A DNA stretch of 64,000 bases from Rhizobium tibeticum (GCF_900110205.1 NZ_FOCV01000026.1:22737-86736), one strand, 5' to 3'; positions 23,767 to 32,619 are shown, counted from the first letter of the stretch. The notes: generated by a model from the sequence alone, not told the origin. Made by a program: numbers and translations.

Positions 23767-25983
23767 TCACGCCGCCTCCTTCTTCTTCGCGTAAGGGTCG
23801 AAGCGCCCGTAGAAGGTCTCGCCCTTGGCGGCCATGTCCTTCAGCAGTGCCGTCGGCTTGAAGTGCAACCCATAGGCTGCCGCGAGCCTATCGCACAGCG
23901 CCACGAAGGCCTTCACGCCCATGCCGTCGATATAGGAGAGCACCCCGCCGGTGTAGGGGGCGAAGCCGAAGCCGAGGATGGAACCGACGTCGGCTTCGCG
24001 CGGATCGGTGACGATGCCTTCCTCGATGGTGCGGGCAGCTTCCAGCGCGATGGTGACGAGGAAGCGCTGCTTCAGCACCTCGACATCGACCTCTTCGGCC
24101 TTCCTCTGCGGGTAGAAGGTCTTCAGCTCCGGCCAAAGCGACTTCTTGGCCGGTTTCGCCGGATAATCGTAGAAGCCCTTGCCGTTCTTGCGGCCGCGGC
24201 GATCGAACTCGTCAACCATTTTGTTGATCAGCGCCATGTGCTTCGCATCGACGGCGGCTTCGCCGAGATCCGCGACGGTGGCCTTCAGGATCTTCTGCGA
24301 GAGATCGATCGCCACCTCGTCGTTCAAGGACAGCGGACCGACCGGCATGCCGGCCATCTTGGCGGCATTCTCGATCATGACGGGCGGCACGCCCTCGATC
24401 AGCATGTCATAGGCTTCGTGGATATAGCGGAAGACGCAGCGGTTGACGAAGAAGCCGCGCGTGTCGTTGACGACCACAGGCGTTTTCTTGATGGCGGCAA
24501 CGTAGTCGAGCGCGACGGCCAGCGCCTTGTCGCCGGTCTCCTTGCCGAGAATGACTTCCGTCAGCATCATCTTCTCGACCGGCGAGAAGAAATGCACGCC
24601 GATGAAATCGGCCGGCCGTTTGGAGTTTTTGGCAAGGCCCGTGATCGGCAGGGTCGAGGTGTTGGAGGCGAAGATGGCGCCATCAGGCAATACCGCTTCA
24701 ACGGCCTCGATGACGGCCTTCTTGACCTCGCGGTCCTCGAACACGGCTTCGATGACGAGATCAGCGTCCTTCAGGTCGGCATAGTCGGCGGAGGGCGTGA
24801 TGCGGGAAAGGAGTGCCGCACCCTCGTCTTGCGTAAGACGTCCCTTACCGATTGAGTCTTTCGCGAGGCCTTCGCCGACGCTCTTGCCCTTGGTCGCCGC
24901 TTCGATGTCGCGGTCGATGAGGGTGACGGGGATGCCGGCGGCGGCGGTCACATAGGCGATCGAGGCTCCCATGAAACCGGCGCCGACGACACCCACCTTC
25001 TTCAACTCCGTTTTTGCAACACCGGCGGGGCGGCGGGCCCCTTTGGCGAGCTCCTGCATAGAGATGAAGAGCGAGCGGATCATCGAAAAAGCTTCGTTGG
25101 TCTGCAATATCTCGGTGAAATAGCGCTGCTCGATCTTCAGACCCGTATCGAAGGGCACCTGCAGGCCCTCGTAGACGCATTTGAGGATGGCGAGCGCCGC
25201 GGGATAGTTGCCTGATGTCTCGCGGCGCAGGATGGCGGGAGCAGCGGGCCAGAGCTGGGCCGCCGCTGGCGTCCAGATGCCGCCGCCCGGAGCCTTGAAG
25301 CCCTTCTCGTCCCAGGGTGCGACCGGCTTCAGGCCGTCCTTGATCATCTGCTTGGCGGCGGGGATCAGCTGATCCGGCTCGACCACTTGATGGACGAGGT
25401 TCATCGCCCTGGCGCGGGCGGCCGTCAGCGACTGGCCTGTCGTCATCATCTGCAGAGCCGACTGCGCATCCGCCAGTCGAGAAACGCGCTGCGTGCCGCC
25501 CGCACCCGGGAAGATACCGACCTTGACCTCGGGCAGCGCGATCTTCACCGACTTGGCATTGGAGGCGACGCGGCCATGGCAGGCGAGCGACATCTCGAAA
25601 GCGCCGCCCATGCAGGTGCCGTTGATCGCCGAAACCCACGGTTTCCCCGACGTTTCGATCTTGCGGAAGAGGCCGGTCATGCGGCCGACGAGATCGAAGA
25701 GCTTTTGCGCGGCGCCATCAGGGTTGGCGGCCTTCTCCTGCTGGTAGAGGGAAAACATCGACTTGATCATCGAGAGGTCCGCGCCACCTGAGAAGCTCGA
25801 CTTGCCCGAGGTGATGATCGCGCCCTTGACGGCGCCGTCGGCGACCACGGCGTCGACGATGGCGTTAAGCTCGTCCATCACCGCCTCGGTGAAGACGTTC
25901 ATGGATTTGCCGGGCATGTCCCAGGTGACAAGGGCGATGCCGTCCGCGTCGGTTTCGACGGTGAAATTGGTGTAGGTGCTCAT
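23767..25983 (-). CDS. Bifunctional enoyl-CoA hydratase / 3-hydroxyacyl-CoA dehydrogenase (FadJ/FadB type)
   Basis: A 738-residue enzyme of fatty-acid beta-oxidation. Residues 1 to ~190 are a crotonase domain (SGKSSFSGGADLSMIKSM; INGTCMGGAFEMSLACHGRV; ALPEVKVGIFPGAGGTQR) with Glu residues in the expected positions. From about residue 325 comes the NAD-binding 3-hydroxyacyl-CoA dehydrogenase domain (VVGAGFMGASIAYVTAA; ASNTSTLPI; GVHFFSPVEKM), and then its C-terminal domain (RGFFVNRCVFRYI). Hydration and oxidation of trans-2-enoyl-CoA are both predicted. It is the last gene of the operon that starts with the acyl-CoA dehydrogenase at 29280 and includes the thiolase. Confidence 0.96.
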   Translation of the reverse strand: MSTYTNFTVETDADGIALVTWDMPGKSMNVFTEAVMDELNAIVDAVVADGAVKGAIITSGKSSFSGGADLSMIKSMFSLYQQEKAANPDGAAQKLFDLVGRMTGLFRKIETSGKPWVSAINGTCMGGAFEMSLACHGRVASNAKSVKIALPEVKVGIFPGAGGTQRVSRLADAQSALQMMTTGQSLTAARARAMNLVHQVVEPDQLIPAAKQMIKDGLKPVAPWDEKGFKAPGGGIWTPAAAQLWPAAPAILRRETSGNYPAALAILKCVYEGLQVPFDTGLKIEQRYFTEILQTNEAFSMIRSLFISMQELAKGARRPAGVAKTELKKVGVVGAGFMGASIAYVTAAAGIPVTLIDRDIEAATKGKSVGEGLAKDSIGKGRLTQDEGAALLSRITPSADYADLKDADLVIEAVFEDREVKKAVIEAVEAVLPDGAIFASNTSTLPITGLAKNSKRPADFIGVHFFSPVEKMMLTEVILGKETGDKALAVALDYVAAIKKTPVVVNDTRGFFVNRCVFRYIHEAYDMLIEGVPPVMIENAAKMAGMPVGPLSLNDEVAIDLSQKILKATVADLGEAAVDAKHMALINKMVDEFDRRGRKNGKGFYDYPAKPAKKSLWPELKTFYPQRKAEEVDVEVLKQRFLVTIALEAARTIEEGIVTDPREADVGSILGFGFAPYTGGVLSYIDGMGVKAFVALCDRLAAAYGLHFKPTALLKDMAAKGETFYGRFDPYAKKKEAA

Positions 25984-26017
25984 TGGGGATTTCCTCTTCC
26001 CTAAATTTCCCAGGCTT

Positions 26018-26209
26018 TCAGAAGACGCCGAGCAGATAGCAGCTCACGCCAAGGACCAGGACGAGGAACAGCAGCAGGAAGCGGTTTTCGCCCCGCAGTC
26101 GCCGTGCGTGCTCCTTCGGATTGACACGGGATGCCTCGGCAGAAGCTTTTTCCATGTCCTTATCCAGATTTCGAAGCTCGAAGTGGCGTTCTGTCTCGTT
26201 CTGGCTCAT
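26018..26209 (-). CDS. Small single-pass membrane protein in the fad operon
   Basis: A 63-residue protein with a charged N-terminal half (MSQNETERHFELRNLDKDME, then KEHARRLRGEN) and one hydrophobic helix at the C-terminus (FLLLFLVLVLGVSCYLLGVF). It lies between the thiolase and FadJ-type genes with gaps of 25 and 34 bp on the same strand, so it is almost certainly translated with them. It could tether or regulate beta-oxidation enzymes at the membrane; that is speculation. No known domain recognised. Confidence 0.75.
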   Translation of the reverse strand: MSQNETERHFELRNLDKDMEKASAEASRVNPKEHARRLRGENRFLLLFLVLVLGVSCYLLGVF

Positions 26210-26234
26210 TGGGTGCTCTCCGCTCGGCAGCCCC

Positions 26235-27446
26235 TTAGACGCGTTCGATGATGGTCGCCGTGCCCATGCCGGCGCCGATGCAGAGGGTGACGAGCGCGGT
26301 GTTGAGGTCGCGCCGCTCCAGTTCGTCGAGCACCGTGCCGAGGATCATCGCGCCGGTGGCGCCGAGCGGATGGCCCATCGCGATAGCGCCGCCGTTGACG
26401 TTGATCTTGTCATGCGCGATGTCGAAAGCCTGCATGTAGCGCAGCACGACGGCAGCGAAGGCTTCATTGAGTTCGAAGAGATCGATGTCGGCAAGTGTCA
26501 TGCCTGATCGTTTCAGGAGCTTCTCGGTGACGTCGACAGGGCCGGTCAGCATCAGCGCCGGGTCGGAGCCGATATTGGCGAAGGCCTTGATTCGACCGCG
26601 GGGCTTCAGCCCCCCCATTCTCTCGCCGCCCGCCTTCGAGCCAAGGAGCACGGCGGCCGCGCCGTCGACGATGCCGGAAGAATTGCCGGCGTGGTGGACG
26701 TAGTTGAGGCGCTCGACCTCCGGATGAGCCTGGATCGCAACAGCCTCGAAGCCGCCCATTTCGCCCGGCATCTGGAAGGACGGGTTGAGGCTTGCCAGCG
26801 CCTGCATGTCCGTGCCTGGGCGCATGTGCTCGTCATGATCAAGGATCATCAGGCCGTTCTGGTCCTTGACCGGGATGACGGAATTCTTGAAATAGCCCTT
26901 ATCCCAGGCGTTGGCCGCGCGCTTCTGGCTCTCGACCGCATAGGCATCGACGTCGTCGCGCGAAAAACCGTATTTGGTGGCGATGAGATCGGCCGAGACG
27001 CCCTGCGGCATGAAATAGGCCGGGAAGTTCACCGACGGATCCATGAACCAGGCGCCGCCCGACATGCCGAGACCGACGCGCGACATGCTTTCGACGCCGC
27101 CGGCAATGACGATGTCGTCGGCGCCTTGCGCGATCTTGGCGGCGCCGAAATTCACAGCATCGAGGCCGGATGCGCAGAAGCGCGAGATCTGCATGCCCGG
27201 CGCCTTGGTGGAATAGCCGGCCTCGAAGGCAGCGCCGCGCGAAATGACCGCGCCGGCTTCCATGACAGGATCGACGCAGCCCATGATGATGTCGTCTACC
27301 TCAGACGTATCGAGCCCATTGCGGTCGCGGATCGCCTCGAGCGTCTTGGCGGCAAGCCGCACCGACGGTACCTCGTGCAGCGAACCGTCCTTCTTGCCAC
27401 GGCCGCGCGGGGTGCGTACGTGGTCGTAAATGAAAACCTCGGTCAT
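26235..27446 (-). CDS. Acetyl-CoA C-acyltransferase (FadA-type thiolase)
   Basis: A 403-residue thiolase. The nucleophilic Cys is in QISRFCASGLDAVNFGA near residue 91; the C-terminal active-site His and Cys are in NGGAIAMGHPLGATGA and TLCIGAGMGTA. The enzyme would cleave 3-ketoacyl-CoA to acetyl-CoA, the last beta-oxidation step, working with the FadJ-type protein. It lies 37 bp downstream of the acyl-CoA dehydrogenase gene and upstream of the small membrane protein. Confidence 0.96.
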   Translation of the reverse strand: MTEVFIYDHVRTPRGRGKKDGSLHEVPSVRLAAKTLEAIRDRNGLDTSEVDDIIMGCVDPVMEAGAVISRGAAFEAGYSTKAPGMQISRFCASGLDAVNFGAAKIAQGADDIVIAGGVESMSRVGLGMSGGAWFMDPSVNFPAYFMPQGVSADLIATKYGFSRDDVDAYAVESQKRAANAWDKGYFKNSVIPVKDQNGLMILDHDEHMRPGTDMQALASLNPSFQMPGEMGGFEAVAIQAHPEVERLNYVHHAGNSSGIVDGAAAVLLGSKAGGERMGGLKPRGRIKAFANIGSDPALMLTGPVDVTEKLLKRSGMTLADIDLFELNEAFAAVVLRYMQAFDIAHDKINVNGGAIAMGHPLGATGAMILGTVLDELERRDLNTALVTLCIGAGMGTATIIERV

Positions 27447-27483
27447 TCCTCTATCTCCCTATCGGCGTCGGGCGCCGTTGAAC

Positions 27484-29280
27484 TCAAAAGGCCTCGGCGG
27501 CCAAGGTCATCATCGTCTCTGCGCCGGTCTCGATGCGGGCCTTGCGCAGGGCCGTTTCCGGCATGATACGCTCCATGAAGAAGCGGGCTGTGACGAGCTT
27601 GTTGCGAAGGTAGCTTTCGCGCGGGCTGTCGCCGTTCGCAAGGCCATCCTCGGCGGCCTTCGCCATCTTCGCCCACATGTAGCCGAGCACCACGAGGCCG
27701 AAGAGGTGCATGTAGTCGGTGGAACCGGCGCCGGCATTGTCGGGCTTGGCCATGGCGTGCTGCATGAACCACATGGTCGCCGCCTGCACGTCGTTCAACC
27801 CCTTCTTCAGGTTCTTGGTGAAGAAGGTCATCTGCTCGTCGTTGCGGTTCTCCTCGCAGAAATCACCGATTTCCTTGAAGAGGGCCATGACGGCGCGACC
27901 GCCGTTCTGGCCGAGCTTGCGGCCGACGAGATCGAGCGCCTGAATGCCATTGGCGCCTTCGTAGATCATGGCGATGCGGGCATCGCGCACATACTGGCTC
28001 ATGCCGTGCTCTTCGATATAGCCGTGGCCGCCGAAGACCTGCTGGGCCATGACGGCGTGGTCGAAGCCCTTGTCGGTCAGAACACCCTTTAGGATCGGGG
28101 TGACGAGGCCGAGAATGTCATCGGCCGTCTGGCGGTCCTTCTCGTCCGCCGAACGGTGGGCGATGTCGGATTTCAGCGCCGTCCAGAGCAGGAAGGCGCG
28201 GCCTGCCTCGTTGAAGGCGCGGATCGTCATCAGCGAGCGACGAATGTCGGGATGCACGATGATCGGGTCGGCTTTCTTGTCCGGCGCCTTCGGGCCGGAG
28301 AGCGAGCGCCCCTGGATTCGCTCGCGGGCATAGTTGACTGCGTTCTGATAGGCGATTTCAGAGATTGCCAATCCCTGCAGGCCGACGCTGAGACGCGCCT
28401 CGTTCATCATCACGAACATGGCGCTAAGGCCCTTGTTCTCGGCGCCAATGAGGAAGCCGGTCGCCTCGTCATAATTCATGACGCAGGTGGCGTTGCCGTG
28501 AATGCCCATCTTGTGCTCGATTGCACCGCAGGAGACAGCATTGCGCTCGCCGGGCGTGCCATCGGCGGTGACCATGAACTTCGGCACGATGAATAGCGAA
28601 ATGCCCTTGGTACCCTCGGGCGCGCCTTCGATACGCGCAAGCACCAGATGCACGATATTGTCCGTCATATCATGCTCGCCAGCGGAGATGAAGATTTTCT
28701 GGCCCGATAGCTTGTAGCTGCCATCGGCCTGCGGCACGGCCTTGGTGCGCAAGAGGCCGAGATCGGTGCCGCAATGGGGCTCGGTCAGGTTCATGGTGCC
28801 GGACCATTCGCCAGAAACCATCTTCGGCAGATAGGCCTGCTTCTGCTCCTCCGAGCCATGGACAAGGATCGCGGCGATTGCACCCTGGGTTAGCCCCGGA
28901 TACATCATCAGCGACATGTTGGCGGCAGAGGTATATTCGCCGACGGCAGCATGCAGTGCATATGGAAGGCCCTGGCCGCCAAATTCTTCGGGAACGGCAA
29001 GCCCGGTCCAGCCGCCCTGGCAATAGGCGTCATAGCCGTCCTTGAAGCCCTTCGGAACCGAAACCGAGCCGTCCTCGTGGCGCACGCAGCCTTCTTGGTC
29101 ACCGGAGTAGTTCAGCGGGAAGAGCACTTCCTCTGCAACCTTCGCTGCCTCGCCGAGGATCGCCTCGACCATATCAGGCGTCGCGTCGGCAAACCCCGGG
29201 AGATTGTTGTAGCGTTCCAGGCCGAGCACGTCGTTCAGCACGAAGAGCGTGTCGTTAACCGGGGCCTTGTAGACGGGCAT
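27484..29280 (-). CDS. Acyl-CoA dehydrogenase with C-terminal extension
   Basis: A 598-residue FAD enzyme that introduces the first double bond in beta-oxidation. Typical elements: YCQGGWTGLAVPEEFGGQGL, LTEPHCGTDLGLLRTKA (FAD/substrate signature), KIFISAGEHDM, the Glu-bearing segment IYEGANGIQALDLVGRKL, and QVFGGHGYIEEHGMSQYVRD. The extra C-terminal ~130 residues identify the long form found with FadA/FadJ-type partners in alphaproteobacteria. First gene of the operon; a strong palindrome lies 65 bp upstream of its start codon. Confidence 0.96.
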   Translation of the reverse strand: MPVYKAPVNDTLFVLNDVLGLERYNNLPGFADATPDMVEAILGEAAKVAEEVLFPLNYSGDQEGCVRHEDGSVSVPKGFKDGYDAYCQGGWTGLAVPEEFGGQGLPYALHAAVGEYTSAANMSLMMYPGLTQGAIAAILVHGSEEQKQAYLPKMVSGEWSGTMNLTEPHCGTDLGLLRTKAVPQADGSYKLSGQKIFISAGEHDMTDNIVHLVLARIEGAPEGTKGISLFIVPKFMVTADGTPGERNAVSCGAIEHKMGIHGNATCVMNYDEATGFLIGAENKGLSAMFVMMNEARLSVGLQGLAISEIAYQNAVNYARERIQGRSLSGPKAPDKKADPIIVHPDIRRSLMTIRAFNEAGRAFLLWTALKSDIAHRSADEKDRQTADDILGLVTPILKGVLTDKGFDHAVMAQQVFGGHGYIEEHGMSQYVRDARIAMIYEGANGIQALDLVGRKLGQNGGRAVMALFKEIGDFCEENRNDEQMTFFTKNLKKGLNDVQAATMWFMQHAMAKPDNAGAGSTDYMHLFGLVVLGYMWAKMAKAAEDGLANGDSPRESYLRNKLVTARFFMERIMPETALRKARIETGAETMMTLAAEAF

Positions 29281-29344
29281 CGTTCGAATTCCTCCAATTC
29301 GGCACGCCGGACCAGACCGGCATTTGAGAGTCTCTTACAAAATA

Positions 29345-29366
29345 TTGACGTTTGCGTAAACGTCAA
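29345..29366. promoter_or_regulatory. Operator-like palindrome before the beta-oxidation operon
   Basis: TTGACGTTT (29345-29353) and AAACGTCAA (29358-29366) are perfect 9-bp arms around GCGT, 65 bp upstream of the acyl-CoA dehydrogenase start. The form resembles sites of MerR-type regulators of acyl-CoA or branched-chain catabolism (LiuR/FadP-like) in proteobacteria; that match is from memory. It is the only such site seen in the window. Confidence 0.65.
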
Positions 29367-29486
29367 ATTTCGCCGGTCCTCGAATTTGTGATGATGATCG
29401 TGTGACTGCAGTGTCGGGAATGGCCGATCGGGAACGTCCTGGGGCTGTCGAACATTTCGTCAGAGCAGCAACGAGGAGGACACCCC

Positions 29487-29960
29487 ATGCTCAAGGTCAG
29501 TTCGAATCTGTGGTTCGAGAAGGAAGTGCAGCAAGCCGTCGAATTCTACGTGGCGACGATTCCGAATTCGTCCATGGGGGGCACAACCATCCTTCCGGCC
29601 GAAACGCCGAGTGGCCCCCCGGGCAGCGTCAAGATCATCGACTTCAAGCTCGGAGATCAGGATTTCGTGGCAATGGAGGCGGGACCATTCGATGCCTTCA
29701 ACCACGCCTTCTCGATCTCGGTCGAATGCGAAACGCAGGCGGAGATCGACAGGATATGGAACGCCTTCCTCGATAACGGCGGGGTGGAAGAGCACTGCGG
29801 CTGGCTGAAGGATCGCTGGGGCCTCTCCTGGCAGATCGTTCCGCGGGCGCTGATCGAGATGATTTCCGGTCCGGACCGCGAGCGCGCCAAGCGCGTCACC
29901 GAAGTCATGCTCCAGATGGTGAAACTCGATATCGCGAAGCTCGAGCAAGCGTATCGGTGA
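29487..29960 (+). CDS. VOC family protein (PhnB-like)
   Basis: A 157-residue protein of the vicinal-oxygen-chelate superfamily, with the layout of PhnB/3-demethylubiquinone methyltransferase-like members: LWFEKEVQQAVEFYVATIPNS, then FKLGDQDFVAMEAGPF, FNHAFSISVECETQAEIDRIW, and GGWLKDRWGLSWQIVP-like sequence (read as CGWLKDRWGLSWQIVP). The enzyme activity of this group is generally unknown. It is a single gene, transcribed away from the beta-oxidation operon. Confidence 0.87.
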   Translation: MLKVSSNLWFEKEVQQAVEFYVATIPNSSMGGTTILPAETPSGPPGSVKIIDFKLGDQDFVAMEAGPFDAFNHAFSISVECETQAEIDRIWNAFLDNGGVEEHCGWLKDRWGLSWQIVPRALIEMISGPDRERAKRVTEVMLQMVKLDIAKLEQAYR

Positions 29961-30023
29961 GATGCGGGTCGCGGGCTGAAAGGCAATGCGCGGCCGTCGC
30001 TCCGTCATTCTTGCGATCACCCG

Positions 30024-30055
30024 CCCTCATCCTTCGAGGCACCTCAGGATGAGGG
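30024..30055 (+). repeat. Rhizobial palindromic repeat, copy A (internally deleted)
   Basis: CCCTCATCCT (30024-30033) and AGGATGAGGG (30046-30055) are perfect 10-bp arms. Between them are TTCGAGG-like and CACCTC parts of a common rhizobial palindromic repeat, but the central GCTCC/GGAGC hairpin (about 11 bp) is missing. Copy B at 30141-30183 has that centre and runs in the opposite orientation. Confidence 0.8.
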
Positions 30056-30140
30056 CTGGTCGTTGGCGTGTCCTTAACGTCGCTGGCGATGTCCTCTATT
30101 GCGCGCCTGCATTCTCCAATCATGCGCTGCACCCGTTCCA

Positions 30141-30183
30141 TCCTCATCCCGGGGTGCTCCGCAGGAGCCTCGAAGGGTCAGGG
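30141..30183 (-). repeat. Rhizobial palindromic repeat, copy B (degenerate arms)
   Basis: Same repeat family as copy A, in reverse orientation. The central hairpin GCTCC (30156-30160) / GGAGC (30164-30168) and GAGCCTCGAAGG are intact, while the outer arms carry several mismatches. The two copies flank about 85 bp of unassigned sequence between the VOC gene and the gene at 30300. Confidence 0.75.
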
Positions 30184-30299
30184 CGGCCACCGGCCGGGCC
30201 GCTGATGTCGTACAGTTGTCGCATCTGGGTTGCGTCCGAACGAAGACGCGCTAGACTTCATATGCAGACTGACGAAAAGAGCCTGGGAGGAGCGATTTT

Positions 30300-30671
30300 A
30301 TGAGACGGATGTGGCCGGAAGAGTTCAATTCCATTCTCGACGGAGCCGAGGAAGTCACGCTGGAACTGCCGGCGGTGGAGCATGAGGACGGCACGCGCAG
30401 CGAAGCGGTCAGCCGCAAGGCCCTGAAGGTCCGCATTCCGATGGAAGACTACGAGCGCATCTGGCCGCTGGCTGAAATGCGCTACCGGCTCGACGGCAGG
30501 ATGGCGGGCAAGGCGATCACGCTGATCACCACCAGTCCGCACTACCATCGCTGGCACCCCGCCGACGGCGGCAGCGTCGACAATGTTTCCGAGAGTGGCC
30601 GCCACTACACGACGAAATACATCGTCGTGCATTTCCTGCTCGACGATGTGAGGGAAACGGCGGCCGCCTGA
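30300..30671 (+). CDS. Conserved hypothetical protein
   Basis: A 123-residue, acidic, soluble protein with no signal peptide or membrane segment and no domain I recognise. It has alternating strand-like stretches (EEVTLELPAVEHEDGTR, ALKVRIPMEDYERIWPL) and a His/Tyr-rich part (TTSPHYHRWHPADGG). The ATG follows GGGAGGA at the right distance and codon use looks like the neighbours, so the gene is real. It ends 13 bp before the convergent PLP-enzyme gene. Confidence 0.7.
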   Translation: MRRMWPEEFNSILDGAEEVTLELPAVEHEDGTRSEAVSRKALKVRIPMEDYERIWPLAEMRYRLDGRMAGKAITLITTSPHYHRWHPADGGSVDNVSESGRHYTTKYIVVHFLLDDVRETAAA

Positions 30672-30684
30672 GCCGCCGCCAAAT

Positions 30685-31968
30685 TCACGCCGCGTCCAGC
30701 GCCTGTTGCAGATCGGCGACGAGATCGTCCGGATGCTCGATGCCGATTGACAGGCGGATGGTCGATTCCAGCACGCCGATCCGCTGGCGGACGTCGGCCG
30801 GCACGCCGGAGTGCGTCATCGTTGCGGGATGGCTGGCGAGCGATTCCGTGCCGCCCAGGCTGACCGCCAGCTTGAAGATCTGCAAGGCATTCAGGAATTT
30901 GAAGGACGCCGGTTGGCCGCCGACGATATCGAACGAGAAGGTCGATCCCGCACCGCTGCATTGCGCCGCGAAGGTGCGCCCGACCGGCGAATTGGCGTCG
31001 TGATAGGGCAGGTAGTGAATCCCCGCGACCTTGGGATGCTCGCGCAGGAAGTCGGCGACGACGCGGGCGTTGTTGTTGGCCCGCTCCATGCGGATCTGCA
31101 GCGTTTCCAGCGAACGGCCGAGCATCCAGCAGGAGTGCGGGTCAAGCTGCGTGCCGATGGCACCGCGCAGCGCCTTGACCTGCTTCATGACGGCCTTCGA
31201 GCCGAGGGCCGCGCCTGCGATCAGATCGGAATGGCCGCCCACATATTTGGTCAGCGAGTAAAGCGAGATGTCAGCGCCGTGTTCGATTGGCCGCTGAAAC
31301 ACCGGGCCGAGCAGCGTGTTGTCGCAGGCGATAATGGGCGTGTGTCCCTGTTTCCTGCCGATCATATCGGCGACGCGGCGGATCATCGCGACGTCGACGA
31401 GGCTGTTTGTCGGATTGGCAGGCGTCTCGACAAGGATCACCGACACCCGGCCCTTGGCCATGGCTTCTTCTGCGGCAGCCTGGACCGACGCTTCGCTGAC
31501 GCCATCGGCGAAGCCGACAGCCGCGACGCCGAGATTGAGGAATGTCTTTGCCAGCAGCGTCTCCGTTCCGCCGTACAGCGGCTGGGAATGCAGGATCGCG
31601 TCGCCCGGGCGCACGAAGGCCAGCAGCGTCGTGGCGATTGCCGACATGCCGGATGAGAAAAGGGCTGAGCTTTCAGTACGTTCATAGACGGCAAGCCGGT
31701 CTTCGACGATTTCGCTGTTGGGATGATTGAACCGGGAATAGACGAGCCCCGCACCCTTGCCGGCGGGTGGTTCCTTGCGGCCGGACACGTAGTCGAAGAA
31801 ATCCCGACCGTCCTCGGCGGATTTGAAGACGAATGTTGATGTCAGGAACACCGGCGGCTTCACCGCCCCTTCCGACAGTTCCGGGTCGTAGCCATAGTTC
31901 AGCATCTGCGTTTCGGGATGCAGGGCATGGTTGCCGATATGAGTCTTGGAAGGGTGCGGTGCGGTCAT
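30685..31968 (-). CDS. Cystathionine gamma-synthase family PLP enzyme (methionine gamma-lyase-like)
   Basis: A 427-residue PLP enzyme of the Cys/Met metabolism family. The cofactor Lys is in SLTKYVGGHSD near residue 230; SSGMSAIATTLLAF and SQPLYGGTETLL are the phosphate and Tyr regions, with VYSRFNHPN upstream. Transsulfuration synthase, lyase or sulfhydrylase activity cannot be separated by eye. The divergent Lrp-type gene next door recalls the mdeR-mdeA arrangement of methionine gamma-lyase in pseudomonads. The ATG at 31968 follows GAGGAGA; the 32004 start is rejected. Confidence 0.9.
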   Translation of the reverse strand: MTAPHPSKTHIGNHALHPETQMLNYGYDPELSEGAVKPPVFLTSTFVFKSAEDGRDFFDYVSGRKEPPAGKGAGLVYSRFNHPNSEIVEDRLAVYERTESSALFSSGMSAIATTLLAFVRPGDAILHSQPLYGGTETLLAKTFLNLGVAAVGFADGVSEASVQAAAEEAMAKGRVSVILVETPANPTNSLVDVAMIRRVADMIGRKQGHTPIIACDNTLLGPVFQRPIEHGADISLYSLTKYVGGHSDLIAGAALGSKAVMKQVKALRGAIGTQLDPHSCWMLGRSLETLQIRMERANNNARVVADFLREHPKVAGIHYLPYHDANSPVGRTFAAQCSGAGSTFSFDIVGGQPASFKFLNALQIFKLAVSLGGTESLASHPATMTHSGVPADVRQRIGVLESTIRLSIGIEHPDDLVADLQQALDAA

Positions 31969-32000
31969 TGTCGTCTCCTCAAGAGGTGCGCGTGATGCTC

Positions 32001-32041
32001 GCAAATTATATCAGAACGCGAGGACTGTTCTTGCTATTTGC
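32001..32041. promoter_or_regulatory. Nested inverted repeats between the PLP enzyme and lrp genes
   Basis: GCAAAT (32001-32006) pairs with ATTTGC (32036-32041), and inside this AGAAC (32013-32017) pairs with GTTCT (32027-32031), with almost the same centre. The site lies in the divergent promoter region, 33 bp from the PLP-enzyme start and 49 bp from the lrp start, where an Lrp-type activator/repressor site would be expected. Confidence 0.45.
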
Positions 32042-32089
32042 TGCGCGCCTATGCTCTCTAGAGCAACTTATTGCGGAGAATTTGGAATT

Positions 32090-32548
32090 GTGACGCAGAA
32101 AATTGCTGACGACATGGATCGGAAAATCCTCAAGGAATTGATGGGCGATGCCCGGCTTGCGAACAACGAGCTCGCCGAACGCGTCGGGCTTTCCGCATCT
32201 GCCTGTCTTCGTCGCCTGCGCCGACTGGAGGATGTAAAGATTATCCAGGGATACACGACGCTCGTCGATCCAGCCGTCGACGGCTGGACGATGACGGCGC
32301 TGGCATCCATTCGGCTCAGCCGCCAGCACGAGGACGAGATTGAGATGTTCGAGAGCGCTGTTCGCGGATGGGACGAGGTGCTCGAATGCCACCTGGTGAC
32401 CGGGTCGCGCGACTATGTGCTGAAGGTGATGAGCTCTGGCCTCGAGGACTATGAGCGTTTCATCAAGGAAAAGATTGCCCGGCTGAAATGCGTCGATACG
32501 ATCGAGACCAGCTTTGTGATGAACACCATCAAGGCGCGGCGGGTGTAG
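32090..32548 (+). CDS. Lrp/AsnC family transcriptional regulator
   Basis: A 152-residue regulator: helix-turn-helix at the N-terminus (DRKILKELMGDARLANNELAERVG, then LSASACLRRLRRLED) followed by the RAM ligand-binding domain (VLECHLVTGSRDYVLKV, IETSFVMNTIK). The GTG at 32090 is chosen because GGAG lies 11 bases upstream and Lrp proteins usually have a few residues before DxxDRxIL; ATG 32114 is the alternative. The target is probably the divergent sulfur-amino-acid enzyme gene, with methionine or a related compound as the likely effector (inference). Confidence 0.92.
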   Translation: MTQKIADDMDRKILKELMGDARLANNELAERVGLSASACLRRLRRLEDVKIIQGYTTLVDPAVDGWTMTALASIRLSRQHEDEIEMFESAVRGWDEVLECHLVTGSRDYVLKVMSSGLEDYERFIKEKIARLKCVDTIETSFVMNTIKARRV

Positions 32549-32619
32549 TATCGGCAGGCAAACTTGAGGCGTATTCTGCGGCTTAGGTTTCGGCGAGATC
32601 GATCCGGAGGACGACAGGC

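Noticed and set aside
29986..30303. Plus-strand frame across the palindromic repeats
   Set aside because: It consists largely of the two repeat copies and has no ribosome site.
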